DNA of 64,000 nt. It comes from Malurus cyaneus samueli (lineage: Eukaryota > Chordata > Aves > Passeriformes > Maluridae). Shown here in pieces: positions 1 to 11,418 of this stretch (positions within the stretch are counted from its first letter, which is position 1; every line of letters begins with the position of its first letter). The notes beneath the pieces were generated by a model that made no database searches, had not been told where the DNA came from, and saw only the letters and a program-made list of their open reading frames with translations. The position numbers and the translations under genes are program-made. The stretch covers positions 5,460,851 through 5,524,850 of the forward strand of contig CM019219.1 of the NCBI GenBank assembly GCA_009741485.1, in the 5' to 3' direction.

Positions 1-2477
1 ACAGCAGTGGTGACCAAAATCAGCTGCACCAGTCCCAAAGGGTGTGATCCACTTGGATCCAGGCACAGGGATTCAGAAGCTCCAGCCAATGCTGACGTAA
101 TTTGTAAAGAGGAATAAAACCACAAACACCAGAAAGAACCATAATTCAGCAGCCTGTTTGCTTAACAGTAAAGGTGAGCCTAGTTTAAGGTCCTGCCTTT
201 TCTGTTCAAAATTATGTGCCCTTAATTCTTCATTAAGCCATTAGCTTCCATGCCAGTGGACTCATCCAAATGTATCAACCAAGCAAAAATTTTAAAAGCC
301 AAAACTACTAATGTCTCACACAAAGATTTTTTATTATTATTGCTCTTCTTGCATACTTGGGATGCTCTCTAGCACTACCCAAAGGGTACTGCACCAGCAC
401 AATCCTACAGCATCGCTCATTAAGTGCTCTAAACCCCAAAAGCCTGTGTAAACAGGTTATTCTTTGCCCCCTGCTGTGTAGAGCTCCTGTGTTGCCACAA
501 GGAAAATACATTTTGATTACCAAAGGAATTCACGATTGTCCAGAATCTCCTATTTTTTGTTGCAGCTTAAGCTGATAACTCTTCTATGACTGTCACACAA
601 CCAGATTGACTGCTTTGAAAATTTGGTTAAAAGCAAATCCTCCGTGCTTTGGGCAATCTGGACACCAACACCAGCGGTTAAGAGAATAGAAAGAAACTTA
701 GGAGGGAACATTCTCTTTTGCTCACTGCCAGCCCTTGAATTACTGGGAAGGCATTCCTACATAAAGGGCCTCCAGTCAAGTAGGGGAATGGAAGAGCTGC
801 CTCCAGAAAAATCAGTTTTGTGTGGTAAGAACCCAGTGCCTCTGTTCTGGAGGCCTTTCCTTCTTTGAAGCCGAAAAATCAAATGAAGCTTCAAAACTTC
901 ATCTCATCTCTAAATTGTCATAAATCTTATTGGTTCTATGAAAGGAAACAGAGTAGGCTGAACAAGTGATCAATTGGCTGATGTGCTCTGGAAGCCCTGC
1001 AGCTTCCAAGTACAAGGAAAATCCCTTTCCCTGTCTCCAGAAGGTGTTTTATTTTTTGCATTGCTTGGGGTGATCCCAGTTTTCACAAAGAGGGAACATC
1101 ACATGCTGAAAGTTGTGGAATCATTTTTATTTACACATTACTCGATTGGAAAATGAGCCAGCTTTATTTCAAGGGGACAGGCAACACCAGGAGGAAAAAA
1201 AAAAAAAGCAGGAATAAAACCCACACTGATTGCAGATACAATAAATGATACACAGGCGCACACACAAAAAGGAAATTGAAGAATGGAATCTGACCCTCCT
1301 TGAAACGTAAACTGTATACAGATTTGCTTCTAAAAATGAACAGATGTTTCTGAGATTACGGGAAACTACTGTATAAAACCTCTGCTGGGTGCCTAATATT
1401 TTAGATTCCACTGCCCACGGTTCCTAAAGTCCAAGTTTCAGGACTCTCTATTCTCTAGTAAACTGTGAAACAGACCAAAAGGAACACATCTTCTTGCATT
1501 TCTCCAGTTCCTGATTTTTATATTTTATTCTCAGCATTATCAGAGATCATTTACTGGCATGAAACCCAGTAATCTGTCATCTCATCCTGTAACGTTGCAT
1601 AATATTATCCTTGGCAGTCCTGGAAAGAAGACAAACCTATTTGATAAATAACACACATGTTTCCTCCAGCAAAATATGCACAGTCAAATTCTTCGGAGAC
1701 ATCAAACATGATTGCAGTGAATGCATGTTGCTAGACTGATGGACTTTTTTTATTTTTTAAAGCATATTTGCAGTGGACAAATATCCTACAGAAGAAAACA
1801 TGCAAGATTTTACCTTTTCACCTACCTTTTGAACAGAAAAAAGGCTGGAAGCCAAGGTCTTAAACCCTTTACTGACTCAGTGGTGAAGAGGGTTTATAAT
1901 ACATTTTACCCATTTTGCACATGTCCAGTGCCTGAGAGAGGCACTTCAGTGTAAATGTTCCACCTGCTGCTCAGTTCTCAAGTACCCACTCAAGGCCATG
2001 AAAGCACTTGATCAATTTTGATTTTTTTAAGGGATATTTCCAAATAGAGCATTATTATAGTATCTTTCAACTACAATGACTGTGTGAAAAGGTTTCAGTT
2101 AGTAAAATATATGTTTGATTGATGTGCCAAGGGTCTTGGGAGATGTCTGAAGGGAAGCCTGCACATTTGTCTTTATTCAATGCCTGATGATACAGAAATA
2201 ACACTTCTATATTCCTGTTTCTAGCAATCTGAAAGGCCTCATGGGTTCAAGCAGGCTTGCAGGCATTGCAAAAATATTATATTTTTGCATAATTGGAGAG
2301 GTAAGAAATGTGCACTCAATGTCGTGCTGGGATGTGAAACTCCTGTTTTCCAAAGTATCAGAAATAGCAGAATTTGCTGGTCTTATCTTCAAAAGAGAAC
2401 TGCAAAATTCAGTCAGTCTTTCACAGCTTTCATATTTAGCATCTTTCAGAACAGTGTAGAACCCATACTTAGCCAGA

Positions 2478-2533
2478 TGTAAATATATATGTGCATATAT
2501 ATTCATGTATATATTTATACACACGTGCACACA
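2478..2533. repeat. alternating TA/TG low-complexity tract
   Basis: About 55 bp of interrupted (TA)n, (TG)n and (AC)n, an alternating purine-pyrimidine tract. A similar degenerate tract that also contains GTGCATATATAT lies near 32,533-32,575. Both look like decayed microsatellites. Confidence 0.7.
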
Positions 2534-3397
2534 ATAGAGGAGTCGCACTGTTTTGGTGAACAGGCTTACTCCCAAATTGTTGTTGGGTTTTGCTTTTTTT
2601 AAAATTAAATTAAACAAGTCAATTTTGGAGCTATCAAATGTAATTTAGTGTTTTTCACACACCTCAGATGTGTGGTACTGACTCCAATGAATATCAGCTA
2701 TTCCTGGGAAATGTGTTTGTAATATTGATGCAACACTGCCCACTGTTGTAGTGGCTAATGAAGAGATGAGCCATGAAACACAATGTTCCATGGACTCCTG
2801 CAAAAATTGAACTGTGAGTCTGTGATGTGTCCAGAATAATCAAAAGAGATACTTCTCTATTTTAAATATTTGCTTTTTACAGTAGCTGATTTATGAAGAG
2901 TAACTAACTGTTACTTCATTCAGAACTCTGTTTAATGTAACTGTTATTTTTATCTAAAATCTCACTGATTAGTTGATTATGTTATAAATGCAGTTTTATG
3001 GAAACAGAAGTATTTACTGATTTATACAGTTAAATTATTTCCCTTCCCCATATATTAGTCACTCAATAAGATCTTTAGCTAGAATTATTCTGCTGAAGCT
3101 GAGACACCAGCTGAAAACTGGGTGGTCCCTAATATGCAGAATTAATAGAGCTACACATGTGAGCCAAAGACCACAAAAGTGTCTTCAAAACTCTTAAATT
3201 ACTTCAAGGAGGTTTGGATCAGACCAGGAATTCATGGATAGAACTTCATCTTAAATTATTTTAGCACCTTATTCACCCTCCTTTCTTTACTCCTAGGACT
3301 ATTTGAAAACAGTATGTAGCTAAAAACAGAGCCAGAAAATGAAAATTATGAATTAAAGAGTGTTTGGGGTATTTAGGAATCAAAACACTGGCTTTAA

Positions 3398-3410
3398 ATA
3401 TATATATATA
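3398..3410. repeat. (TA)n microsatellite, short
   Basis: Six to seven uninterrupted AT dinucleotides inside unique sequence. Too short to suggest a function. Confidence 0.7.
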
Positions 3411-4888
3411 CAAGTACAAAGAGCATCTGGATACATCCATACTACAAGGCAGGTGTCTACTGGAAATTATAGTGTTGTTAATTTACTCTGAGGCTTCTTG
3501 TCTATTTATAGCCTTCAAAGAGGGAAGATGGGAGGCACCACGGTGTGATTACCTTTTCATGTGCATTCCATATGCAGTGCAAAATGATGTAATTGCTTAA
3601 TCGTTCTCATCAGATTTTTGCAATCTATATAAACGTGTATGGCATTGTACATAAATCTAACAGGCAAAACCATTGGCATTAAAGCCTTTATGTGAATTCA
3701 GAGGTGAATCCAATGCAGGGGTGGTTGTTGTCTCTCCACATGATTTTCATTCTCTTGCTGTACCTGGTGTTGTACAAGTAAAGGCAAAATGGGTGATGTT
3801 TTCAAATGCCCAAAAGGCTGAAACAGATCCCCCTGCTCCCAATGTGCTCTCTGCTGCCAGAAACCAGCAATCAACTTTGTAGGGCTCCTGAAGTGGGAGA
3901 TCCTGGAGATGTGGTATGTGTTGACATTCCCTGGTGGACCTACACAGCTCCCATCACTGAGGGGCAGGACGTGTTCACTACTTAAATTATTTAAGGGCTT
4001 GTTATATGAATGATAAAGCAGCACTTTGCAGTATTAGGTCTAATATTGTATGATCTTCAATTGATTAGGCAGGCTTTCATGATTGCCTACAAAGGTTAGG
4101 ATTAAACAGCACAGATTCTTGCAATTTGTGTGCAGAGCTGGAGCTTCAAACTATAAGCAACAAAATCTGGAGAAAAAATTTTTTCTTCTCTTAGTTTTTC
4201 ATCTAAAAACACTTCCAAAATCACTCTGCTTTACTTTTTAGACACAACCTAGTAAAAGAGGTTTGTGTTGAGATGTCTGAGGGTGACAGAGGAAGGGACT
4301 CATTCACTGAACTTTAGCAGCACTGATATTTTTTTGAGTTTTAGCAAGTATTTGTTCAGTGAGAAGTTTGCATGAGGAAAAGAATGGCAAAGTCTGGCAT
4401 GTGGCAAGGACTAAGGAAGAGAAAAGAACAAATCATATTGGATTTGCATAGGAGAAAACCATCAGACAATAAATGAGATGGGGTGGAAGAAAGCATAAAA
4501 GCAAGAAGGAATGAAACACAGAGGGAAAAGAGACAAAGAAGTAAATCTAAGATGCAGAGGCAGGTTGAAAAAAAAAATATAAGATAAAGTTGGAAACAAA
4601 GCAAGATTTTCAAAGCAATTGAGAGTAGCCCATAAGGCCTCACCAAGCTTCTGCAGTTCCTGTTATTTCTTCTTTCTGTTTCTCTTGTTATGTGTTACCG
4701 GCCAACAATTTTAACCAAAAACGTAGGGTGATTGGCTCACTATAAATATAATTAGCAGGATTAATGCTTCTGACATTGCAGGGAAGAGCAAGAAATCTCT
4801 GATCTTTTCTGACTGGTTGTTTAGTGAAGCACAGGAATGAAATCTATCAGTCTTTCAGAAGGTGGATGAAGCCTGGACATGAGGTGTC

Positions 4889-4930
4889 AAGGGGCTGCAT
4901 CCAAAGCATCGTGGGCAGCACGTCAAGGGA
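4889..4930 (+). mobile_element. CR1 LINE fragment (short, diverged)
   Basis: The stretch around GGGGCTGCATCCAAAGCATC and the following GTGGGCAGCA matches, from memory, an internal segment of avian CR1 elements in the sense direction. Only about 40 bp is recognisable. It lies directly beside a CR1 3'-end piece in the opposite orientation, so the two come either from separate insertions or from a rearranged copy. The call rests on recognition, not on an alignment. Confidence 0.45.
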
Positions 4931-4934
4931 CACT

Positions 4935-4990
4935 CACAGAAAATGCTGAGTTGGAAGGGACCCACAAGGATCAACTCCCGGCTTCGCTCA
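4935..4990 (-). mobile_element. CR1 LINE 3'-end fragment
   Basis: The + strand reads TGAGTTGGAAGGGACCCACA followed by AGGATCA and a short CAACTCC block. This is the reverse complement of the 3' end of many avian CR1 copies, where TTGGAAGGGACC follows the terminal octamer repeats. It is short and decayed. The octamers themselves are lost, with only a weak CACAGAAAATGC remnant. Confidence 0.65.
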
Positions 4991-5200
4991 TGATTTGTGA
5001 GTTAGGCAGACAACTTTCTGTCAGACCAGTGCAAACTCAGTTAATCCTGCAAACAAATCTGTCTTCTTTATCCCAAGCCAGATTCAGAGCCTTTTCCTCA
5101 CCAACAACCCACTAAAGAAACCTTCAAACAAATTCTCCTTTTACAGCTGGGAACATCCTCCATAACCAACACAGCCTGAGCAATCCAACCAAGCAATTAT

Positions 5201-5570
5201 ATGGCTTTTAGTCTCACCCCAAAATTTCAGAGGTTTGCATTTCCAGGGGGTGTGCCAGGCCAGGTGCTTGGGCTGGTCCCGTTGGCCCCCAGGGAGCACT
5301 GGGGGCATCTGCCACTCTGCCACCAAGGAGCATCAGGACTTAAACCTAACCATCAAGCCTTTCATGATGTCACTTTATATGGCCAAACCCAGAAAGGTTC
5401 TGGGACACCCCTGCCCATATTGGAGTGCTGTAGTCCTGTTGGAGTCCAGTCCCAAATCCAACCCACAACAGCTGAAACCACCCACACCTCACCTGCCAGC
5501 AAGAGGGGAGCACCAGGGGCTCTTCCTGCTCTTGTTTTCCTGTGCACACCAAAATGTGTCCATCCTGTAA
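5201..5570. other. GC-richer block with overlapping short open frames
   Basis: This block is clearly richer in G+C than its surroundings. Two overlapping plus-strand frames (153 and 111 codons) and two minus-strand frames are open across it. That is what stop-poor GC-rich DNA produces by chance. I recognise no domain, signal peptide or family. It could be a decayed mobile element, since CR1 pieces lie just upstream, but no LTR or SINE hallmark was seen. Confidence 0.35.
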
Positions 5571-5628
5571 TTTCTGGAGAAGGAAATTGTAAATGTCAGT
5601 GCCTTATCTTTGCTCAGCAAACACTTTA

Positions 5629-5850
5629 CAGAGCGCAGCGCGGTGTTTACGGAGCGCGTTAATCTCGGGGATTGAGGCGCCTTCAATCTGGGAGTGGTGG
5701 CATTAGGAAAGGGGGAATAAAGTGGAGCAGGATAGCACAGAGCTACATTAATTTATAACACTCACTGGGTTACAACCAGCAGCCTCAGATTAACGTGATG
5801 TAAATTATTGGAGGCTGCTCCTTCCATGTATGCATGGGGTAGTTTTTTTT
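5629..5850. promoter_or_regulatory. CpG-dense patch and candidate conserved element
   Basis: Eight CpG dinucleotides fall within 46 bp (5,634-5,679) in DNA that otherwise has almost none. GAGCGC is repeated at 5,631 and 5,652 and is followed by GTTAATC. CpGs normally decay in methylated vertebrate DNA, so local retention suggests constraint or low methylation. The sequence to about 5,850 is unique and contains TTAAT, ATTAAT and a TGCATG motif. A regulatory role is inferred, not shown. Confidence 0.35.
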
Positions 5851-5934
5851 TTCCAAGCAATTATTTATTTTTCCCTGTTCCCCACTGTTCTGAATGCAGT
5901 TATTGACAAGTAACAAGGTATGGATTGTTATGGC

Positions 5935-5950
5935 TTTTTTTTTTTTTTTT
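5935..5950. repeat. poly(T) tract, 16 bp
   Basis: Uninterrupted run of 16 T within AT-rich unique DNA. No retroposon body was recognised on either side. Confidence 0.85.
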
Positions 5951-7799
5951 GGTTACAAATCCCTGTAGACATTTACTTAGCTTGAATTAAATCACAATCA
6001 TGTGTCATTTATTTTGCATAAAATGAGACATAAGTAGTCTTAATCATATAGCTGTAGAAAGAACAACCATGCCATTGTTTCCCATATTTGAACAATAATT
6101 CTATATTTAAACTTAAATATAATAATTAGCAGCTTTGTTTGCCTTGCTTAGAAGTAAGATAGGTAAGATTGACACCTCACTTTTGACACCAGACATTAGA
6201 TTTAATAAGCATAATTTTCATTTATTTCAGTCTAGACTGATTTTTTTTATCAATGTATTTATTGTAGAAAGCAAATGTACATAAAGAAAGTTGGCATATT
6301 TATGAAGAAAGCTGAAATGACTTTTATGTGTTGCTTTGTCCAACTGATAAAATACCTACTGGCTTGAAAATACCTATAACAAGAGCTGAAATCACACCAA
6401 ACTGTAATTGACATGTGATTTTAAAAAAATGCTCAAAGTAATAATATACTATCTCATAAGTAAAGATTCTTCTGTTCACTCTTTATCCATTTCCAAGAAT
6501 CTTTTTGTCATGTAAATTTGCATTGATTAGTTTTTAATTTGACTTTCTAAAAATGTGCTCTGAATGCTTAATTCCAGCAAAAGTACATTTCTTTTCCTTT
6601 TTTTTTATAATATTAATAACAATAATTGCAGCCCACAAATGGAGAGCATTGATGGATATTTTTTTAATACACAGAAACTTCAGCTGCTTCGAGGATCTTT
6701 CATTTTGCTGTTACCTGTTTTAGTCCCAAACCTTCTCTGGTTATGCAAGCAAACCAAAAATCACAGCTTGACACACAAATAAGTGAGAATTTTGTCAAAA
6801 GTACCCTCTGTGAGGATGAATTCGCTATGAAGCTGATGAAGGAAAGCCCTTTCTGACACAGAGTTCTTGCTCTGGGAGATGAAGGATCAAGATCTGGTAG
6901 AGAAAGGAATTTTCTAAGAGTCAGGGGCAAAAATGTGGTGGGGAGTAGCTGCTCCTCCAGGAAAGTGACCCTGAAATTCAGGTGATTTCCAAAACCTGGA
7001 ACTGCCCCATCAGTACCAGTGAGGGGATGCCTGGGCAAAAAGGAGGTGTTCAGCTGCAAATAAAATCACTGACGGCAGAGTGTGCCTCCAAAATTAACAA
7101 TAAATCTGGGCAGAGGGGCTCTGCTCTTGGACAAGAGAGGAAAGCAGCAAAAAATAAATAAAAAGCAGTAAGCTTTAAGTCTCAGCAAAAGAAAAAAAAA
7201 AAAAGAGATAAAATTAATTGAAATATTACCAAAATATAGAAATACAGGTATTTGTGCAAAGTTTGAGGTTTTCTCCAACACCTTAAAAACACAGATTTTT
7301 TTTTTAATGTATTTCTGTTTAAGATGTTAGAAGATATTTCACAAAGAATACTACTTTTTGATGTACTTTTTTAAAACAAGGTAGACAATTAATTTGTTCT
7401 TTCTGGACATCCAAAGCCTCATGTATTTTTACAAAATTACATTCATAGCTGTATATTTTATTGTTCGTACATTACTTTTGAAGCAAGCTTTTCATTTCTT
7501 TACTCCTTTAAAGCAAAAGCATATCAAATATTACAGTATAGGCATAAAAACAAATTATGTTTGAAATAATCTAAAGATTAAACTTTATTTTTCGTAGGAG
7601 ATTGTATTATTTGAACAATAATATTTTCAAAAAAAATTATTCATCTGCGTGATGAAAGAAAGTACCTGATACATATTTTTATTCAAATATTACTCCCGTG
7701 GAATATTGGCAACATTTTATGTTTCAGCCTAAGCTACAAATTCCTTCAGAACAAATCAAATGTCTTTAAAGAATATTTCTGTTTGAAAAGGAATTAAGC
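5951..7799. other. AT-rich unique DNA, nothing recognised
   Basis: No gene, repeat family or RNA was recognised. There are many short A or T runs, and the frames of 71-119 codons on either strand have no recognisable domain. A stretch near 6,820-7,060 is somewhat less AT-rich but still unassignable. Confidence 0.5.
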
Positions 7800-8070
7800 T
7801 TTCCTGAAAGAATTTTAAAGGTTGTGATATTCGCAGTCTGATAAAGCAGCACCTTTAATGAAATTCTAATTAGCAATTTCATGCACTTTGCTATTAGTCA
7901 TATCAGATTAGTGCACATTTTCACAGCCTTCCTTTAATTAAGTGCACTTATTCCAAGTTTCAAACACTTTCCTTATAAGATGAAAACTGTGCTGAAATGT
8001 TATTTAGTAAACAGCAGACGTGTGAAAGTAAAGGTGCGTCTGCAATGCGCTGATGGACGTTTTTAAACTG
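7800..8070. promoter_or_regulatory. candidate conserved non-coding element with TAATTA palindrome
   Basis: Unique AT-rich sequence centred on a near-perfect palindrome. The arms ATGAAATT (7,858-7,865) and AATTTCAT (7,875-7,882) flank CTAATTAG, the classic palindromic homeodomain core. More ATTA-type sites follow (CTATTAG, TTAATTAAG), with a few retained CpGs at 8,018-8,080. This texture resembles developmental enhancers. No direct evidence of function is available from one sequence. Confidence 0.3.
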
Positions 8071-8849
8071 TCCACAGACGTACACAGCTCTGGGGGCTTT
8101 GTTTGCTGGGTTTTATTTGTGTGCATCCTGCTTTAAAAAGGGCAGAGGGTTGGAATATGGTTTTTCAAAGGGTTCTGAAGGTGTCCAAAAGTTTTTAGTG
8201 TGTGTACATTTCAGGGAATAAAAGCAAAATTTGGATTTGAAAAAAAAATCCAGAGGGCCTTCTGTCATGTCTCCGTGCTCTCTTGCAGCAGAGGTTCTTG
8301 GTGGAAATCCAGCACGCTGGACCCATTATTTTACCCACCCAAATCATCAGCAAAATTCCCACACACTTTAGTGGGAATAGGTTAGGCCTTATCTCTCCTA
8401 AAGGATATTACATTGCAAAGGCAAGTACTTCTAAAATACTGTACATAACACTCATCTCCCCCAAGCTGATTAACTTGTGGTCAGCATTGTGAAAGGTGAG
8501 AGATTACCAACACCGCATTAATTCACAGAACACCTTGTTTTGCATGATAGGAGCAACACAGGGAGTGATTTAACATACATAATGATAAGCAAGTCTATTA
8601 TGTGCCAGCAGATAAAGAATATAACGTGTTTCTACCCCTTTCCTCAATGTGTAGCTGTAAAAACACCAGTGTGATCATTTTTCATGGTTTTCATATTTAT
8701 ATATATACATATTTAGATATGAAGCTTTTCTCATTCCAGAGCAAATTATTTTTGTTTTGTTTTTAAATGTTCCTTGCCAAGCACCTCTCCTCGGGTCTGT
8801 CGTGTTCCAGGATTTCCATTTTATTGTATTAGGTAATTGCACATGTTTT
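8071..8849. other. unique non-coding DNA, nothing recognised
   Basis: No gene or repeat family was recognised. Two overlapping plus-strand frames of 61 and 69 codons at 8,200-8,492 lack any recognisable domain. A short TATATATACATAT tract lies near 8,700. Confidence 0.5.
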
Positions 8850-9850
8850 TAAACACGTTCTCTTGCTGATGTCATTCATTTAGACTGTAACATTTCTGAC
8901 ATTTTTAGGTAGTCCCCCAGGCCTCGTAGCCCTCTTAGCAGGGTCCTTTCAGTGAGGGGTGTTTGCTTTATGATTACTGACTGACATCTCAATAACTTGG
9001 AACATATTGAGCAGTGCATGTCTAGTGAGCAGCTTTTTTAAATGCATGGTCCACTTTGTCAAGTCATGTGCGAGCCATAATTTAGGCTAATAATTACCAG
9101 ACATGAATGCTATGAAACATTGATGTCTACACTTTTTTTCCCCCCTCTAAGTACTGAATTTTAATACATCAGAAAAGGTTTCCCTAAGGCCAAGATAAGC
9201 CCCCCAAAAAGCTCATATGGAAGCACTTTAAAAGTGATAAATGATTTGGAATCTACGCTGTCTACTGATGTACGTCTCAGGAAAGAAAATTAGAGCTAAC
9301 AGGTGTTAGATAGGGAATGGTGAAGCATTTAAATAGAATTGTCAAAATGTTTGTCCCAGTTGCTGACATTAATGCATGCAACAAGAAATGTAATGCTGCA
9401 CTGCCATTAAATGATTACTTGTTTAAATTTGAAGTCGATGGCAGGAAATCCTAACTTTGTCCACTACTTCTCTGTACAGGCCATCCCTCCTGTGCTTTCC
9501 TCTATGATTTGCATCAAAGTGTAATGGTTATATGGCTCACGTCTGCGTGCTTTAAATAATCCATGCCTGTCAAATTTCATTTTTTCCTCTCAGATCAGAA
9601 CCATCATAACCCCTTCTCCGCCAGCCTTGAAGTCACTGCAAATGTATTTGTACATTTTGGGGGAAATAATTCGAATGCTCTGAGTTAAGGGATAATTAAT
9701 CTTTGAATTATTTTCCTGCCTCAAATGTATTTACTAAGTAATCTGCATGAACTTGTAATTATTATGTATTTGTGAGGTATTTTCCATGTAATCACAAAGT
9801 ATTTACATGGTCATATGAATCCTGTAAATTATAATGATACTGGGGGAAGG
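8850..9850. promoter_or_regulatory. candidate conserved non-coding element cluster
   Basis: About 1 kb of unique sequence with no simple repeats or transposon pieces. It is rich in ATTA/TAAT motifs (for example near 9,690-9,715), with TTTGCATC near 9,508 and TTAATGCATG near 9,370. Four near-identical octamers occur within 165 bp: TGTATTTG at 9,643 and 9,765, TGTATTTA at 9,726 and AGTATTTA at 9,799. There is no open frame worth noting. I infer an enhancer-like element; an alignment of amniote genomes would decide it. Confidence 0.35.
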
Positions 9851-10769
9851 GGTATGAGGAGGGGAGCTCTGCCGCCTACGCTAAAAAGCTTTTCCAGAAA
9901 TCTTTGGAATTCTCCTCAGTGAAGTAGCCTGAAAAGGCAGGAAAAGCACGTCCTTTAGAGATTACTGTGATTTCTGCCAACAAAAGAGATTCAATATCCA
10001 TGTACAGTTCAGCTGGGTGAAGGGGGAGAGGGGAGTGCAGATAGCGACTTTTTTCTTTTTTAATCTCTTGTTTTAACGGTAAATCATTAATTTAGAAGTT
10101 GCTGTTATTGTTCAGAGGGGCTGTGTCAGTTTGCAGACTGCTGAAAGCTCAGCATCCATTCATGCTTCAAAGACAAAAGGGAGATTTCTCTGTCTAATCT
10201 TTGGAGAAGCCTAAATAGGATGTAGCCTGTAGTCAGCCCATCTCTGGCTGTAATCTTGTCAGAGCTCAGCACACATGCATAGGCGTGTTCACACACACAG
10301 CCGTAATAAAGCCATTTTTTCGGCACGGTGAAAGCAAGGGAGCAAGCTGGGTGATTTTTGGGGTTTTTTTGTCATTTTAAAATACTTGGGAGGCTGTAAA
10401 CAAATATTTGGGCAAATGAACTGATTCGGAGTGAGCGCTACAGTGGGTCAGATTAGAAATGTGGGTGGAAGAGCCTTGGATATCCAGTCACAGGGGAAAG
10501 GTCCTGTGCTAGAAGAGCAGGGCTGTTCCATCCCTAACTGGCATCTTATCTCTCCACAGAGCCTGTGGTTAAAAGCCAGTGCCTTTTTGGAAGCTTTTCC
10601 TCACAGATGAGATAGAAAAGCAACGTCTGCCTAACCACTTATATACATTAATAATCCTGCCGTGCTTTCAAAAAGAGGAAATATTAACCCAGGCACCACA
10701 ACAATATTCTGCTTGCTTATAACCCTCATACAATTTAAATTCAATCCGGTGTAATGTTATTTTTGACTT
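9851..10769. other. unique non-coding DNA, nothing recognised
   Basis: No gene was recognised. The only open frame of note is a 66-codon minus-strand frame without a recognisable domain. There are short T runs near 10,050 and 10,360. Confidence 0.5.
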
Positions 10770-11387
10770 CCTGACCCAAATCTGTGTATGTGTGTGTGCA
10801 GCTCTGAGCTGTTAAGCAGATGATTGCTCCAGTCCAAGGGTAGATCCATCTCTCGGGTGCCTTGGAAGAGGTTTCTCAGCTTGTGTTTCAGCGAGCCCGT
10901 CCTGGAAAATGTGCTGTGTGTAAAACCATTGGCTGAGCAGGGCACAGCATCCACAGGGCCATTTTTACAGTGCACACACATCCTCAGCTTCCTACGGCTG
11001 CATCATCGCCAGACCCGCGGATGGAGAGAGGCTCTCAAATCCCTCTGTTGGTAAAAAGGCGAAAGTGCTCCAGGAACATTTTCCTCTCCTTTTCTGTCTG
11101 CCCGCAGCTCTCTTAGACAGTGTCCAGCACCAGTGCATTGGCAAAGTGCATTTCTCTGACTGTCAGAGCTGGGAAACGCGCTCTCATTTCACAAACACAA
11201 ACCTGAAAGGACGGACACTGCCTTGGCTCCATCCTGTCCGGATTGTCCCCTGCTGTTGGGGACTGTCACCGGCTGTAGCTGCACCATTGCAGAGGAGGGA
11301 CCCTCAGACTCTGCCTCTGAAAATTACCAGACCTAAATTAAACACTAAAAATTCTGGGTGAAGAAAACCATCTCACTGGCAGCTGCA
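10770..11387. other. GC-richer unique block with short open frames
   Basis: Base composition rises and several CpGs are present, notably near 10,845-10,895, 11,000-11,025 and 11,170-11,245. Frames of 74-98 codons are open on both strands but have no recognisable domain. A short TG run (GTATGTGTGTGTG) lies near 10,786-10,798. It could hold an unannotated non-coding exon or a regulatory element. Nothing in the sequence decides this. Confidence 0.35.
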
Positions 11388-11418
11388 AAAACCCTAACTG
11401 TAACCCTAACCTTACCCC
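11388..11418. repeat. short degenerate telomere-like repeat (CCCTAA)n
   Basis: Two AACCCTAAC units, separated by TGT, are followed by CTTACCCC, so roughly four degenerate CCCTAA-like units occur in 31 bp. Short interstitial telomeric repeats are known in vertebrate chromosomes. This one is only a few units long and may be chance or a repaired break. Confidence 0.5.

Larger units (their letters stand above)
1..4888. other. unique AT-rich non-coding DNA
   Basis: No gene recognised. The open frames are short, overlap on both strands and have no domain I can name; the 136-codon minus-strand frame at 2,207-2,617 runs through low-complexity TA/TG sequence. The stretch holds an A13 run at 1,195-1,207, an alternating purine-pyrimidine tract near 2,478-2,533, a TA run near 3,398-3,410 and a 16-bp A6T6-centred palindrome at 4,171-4,186. 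No LINE, SINE or LTR similarity was recognised. It is probably intergenic or intronic. Confidence 0.6.

Noticed and set aside
4171..4186. Perfect palindrome AGAAAAAATTTTTTCT
   Set aside because: Made of A and T runs, expected in AT-rich DNA.
5201..5662. 153-codon plus-strand frame
   Set aside because: Several frames are open at once on both strands, and the frame runs into the CpG patch. No family recognised.
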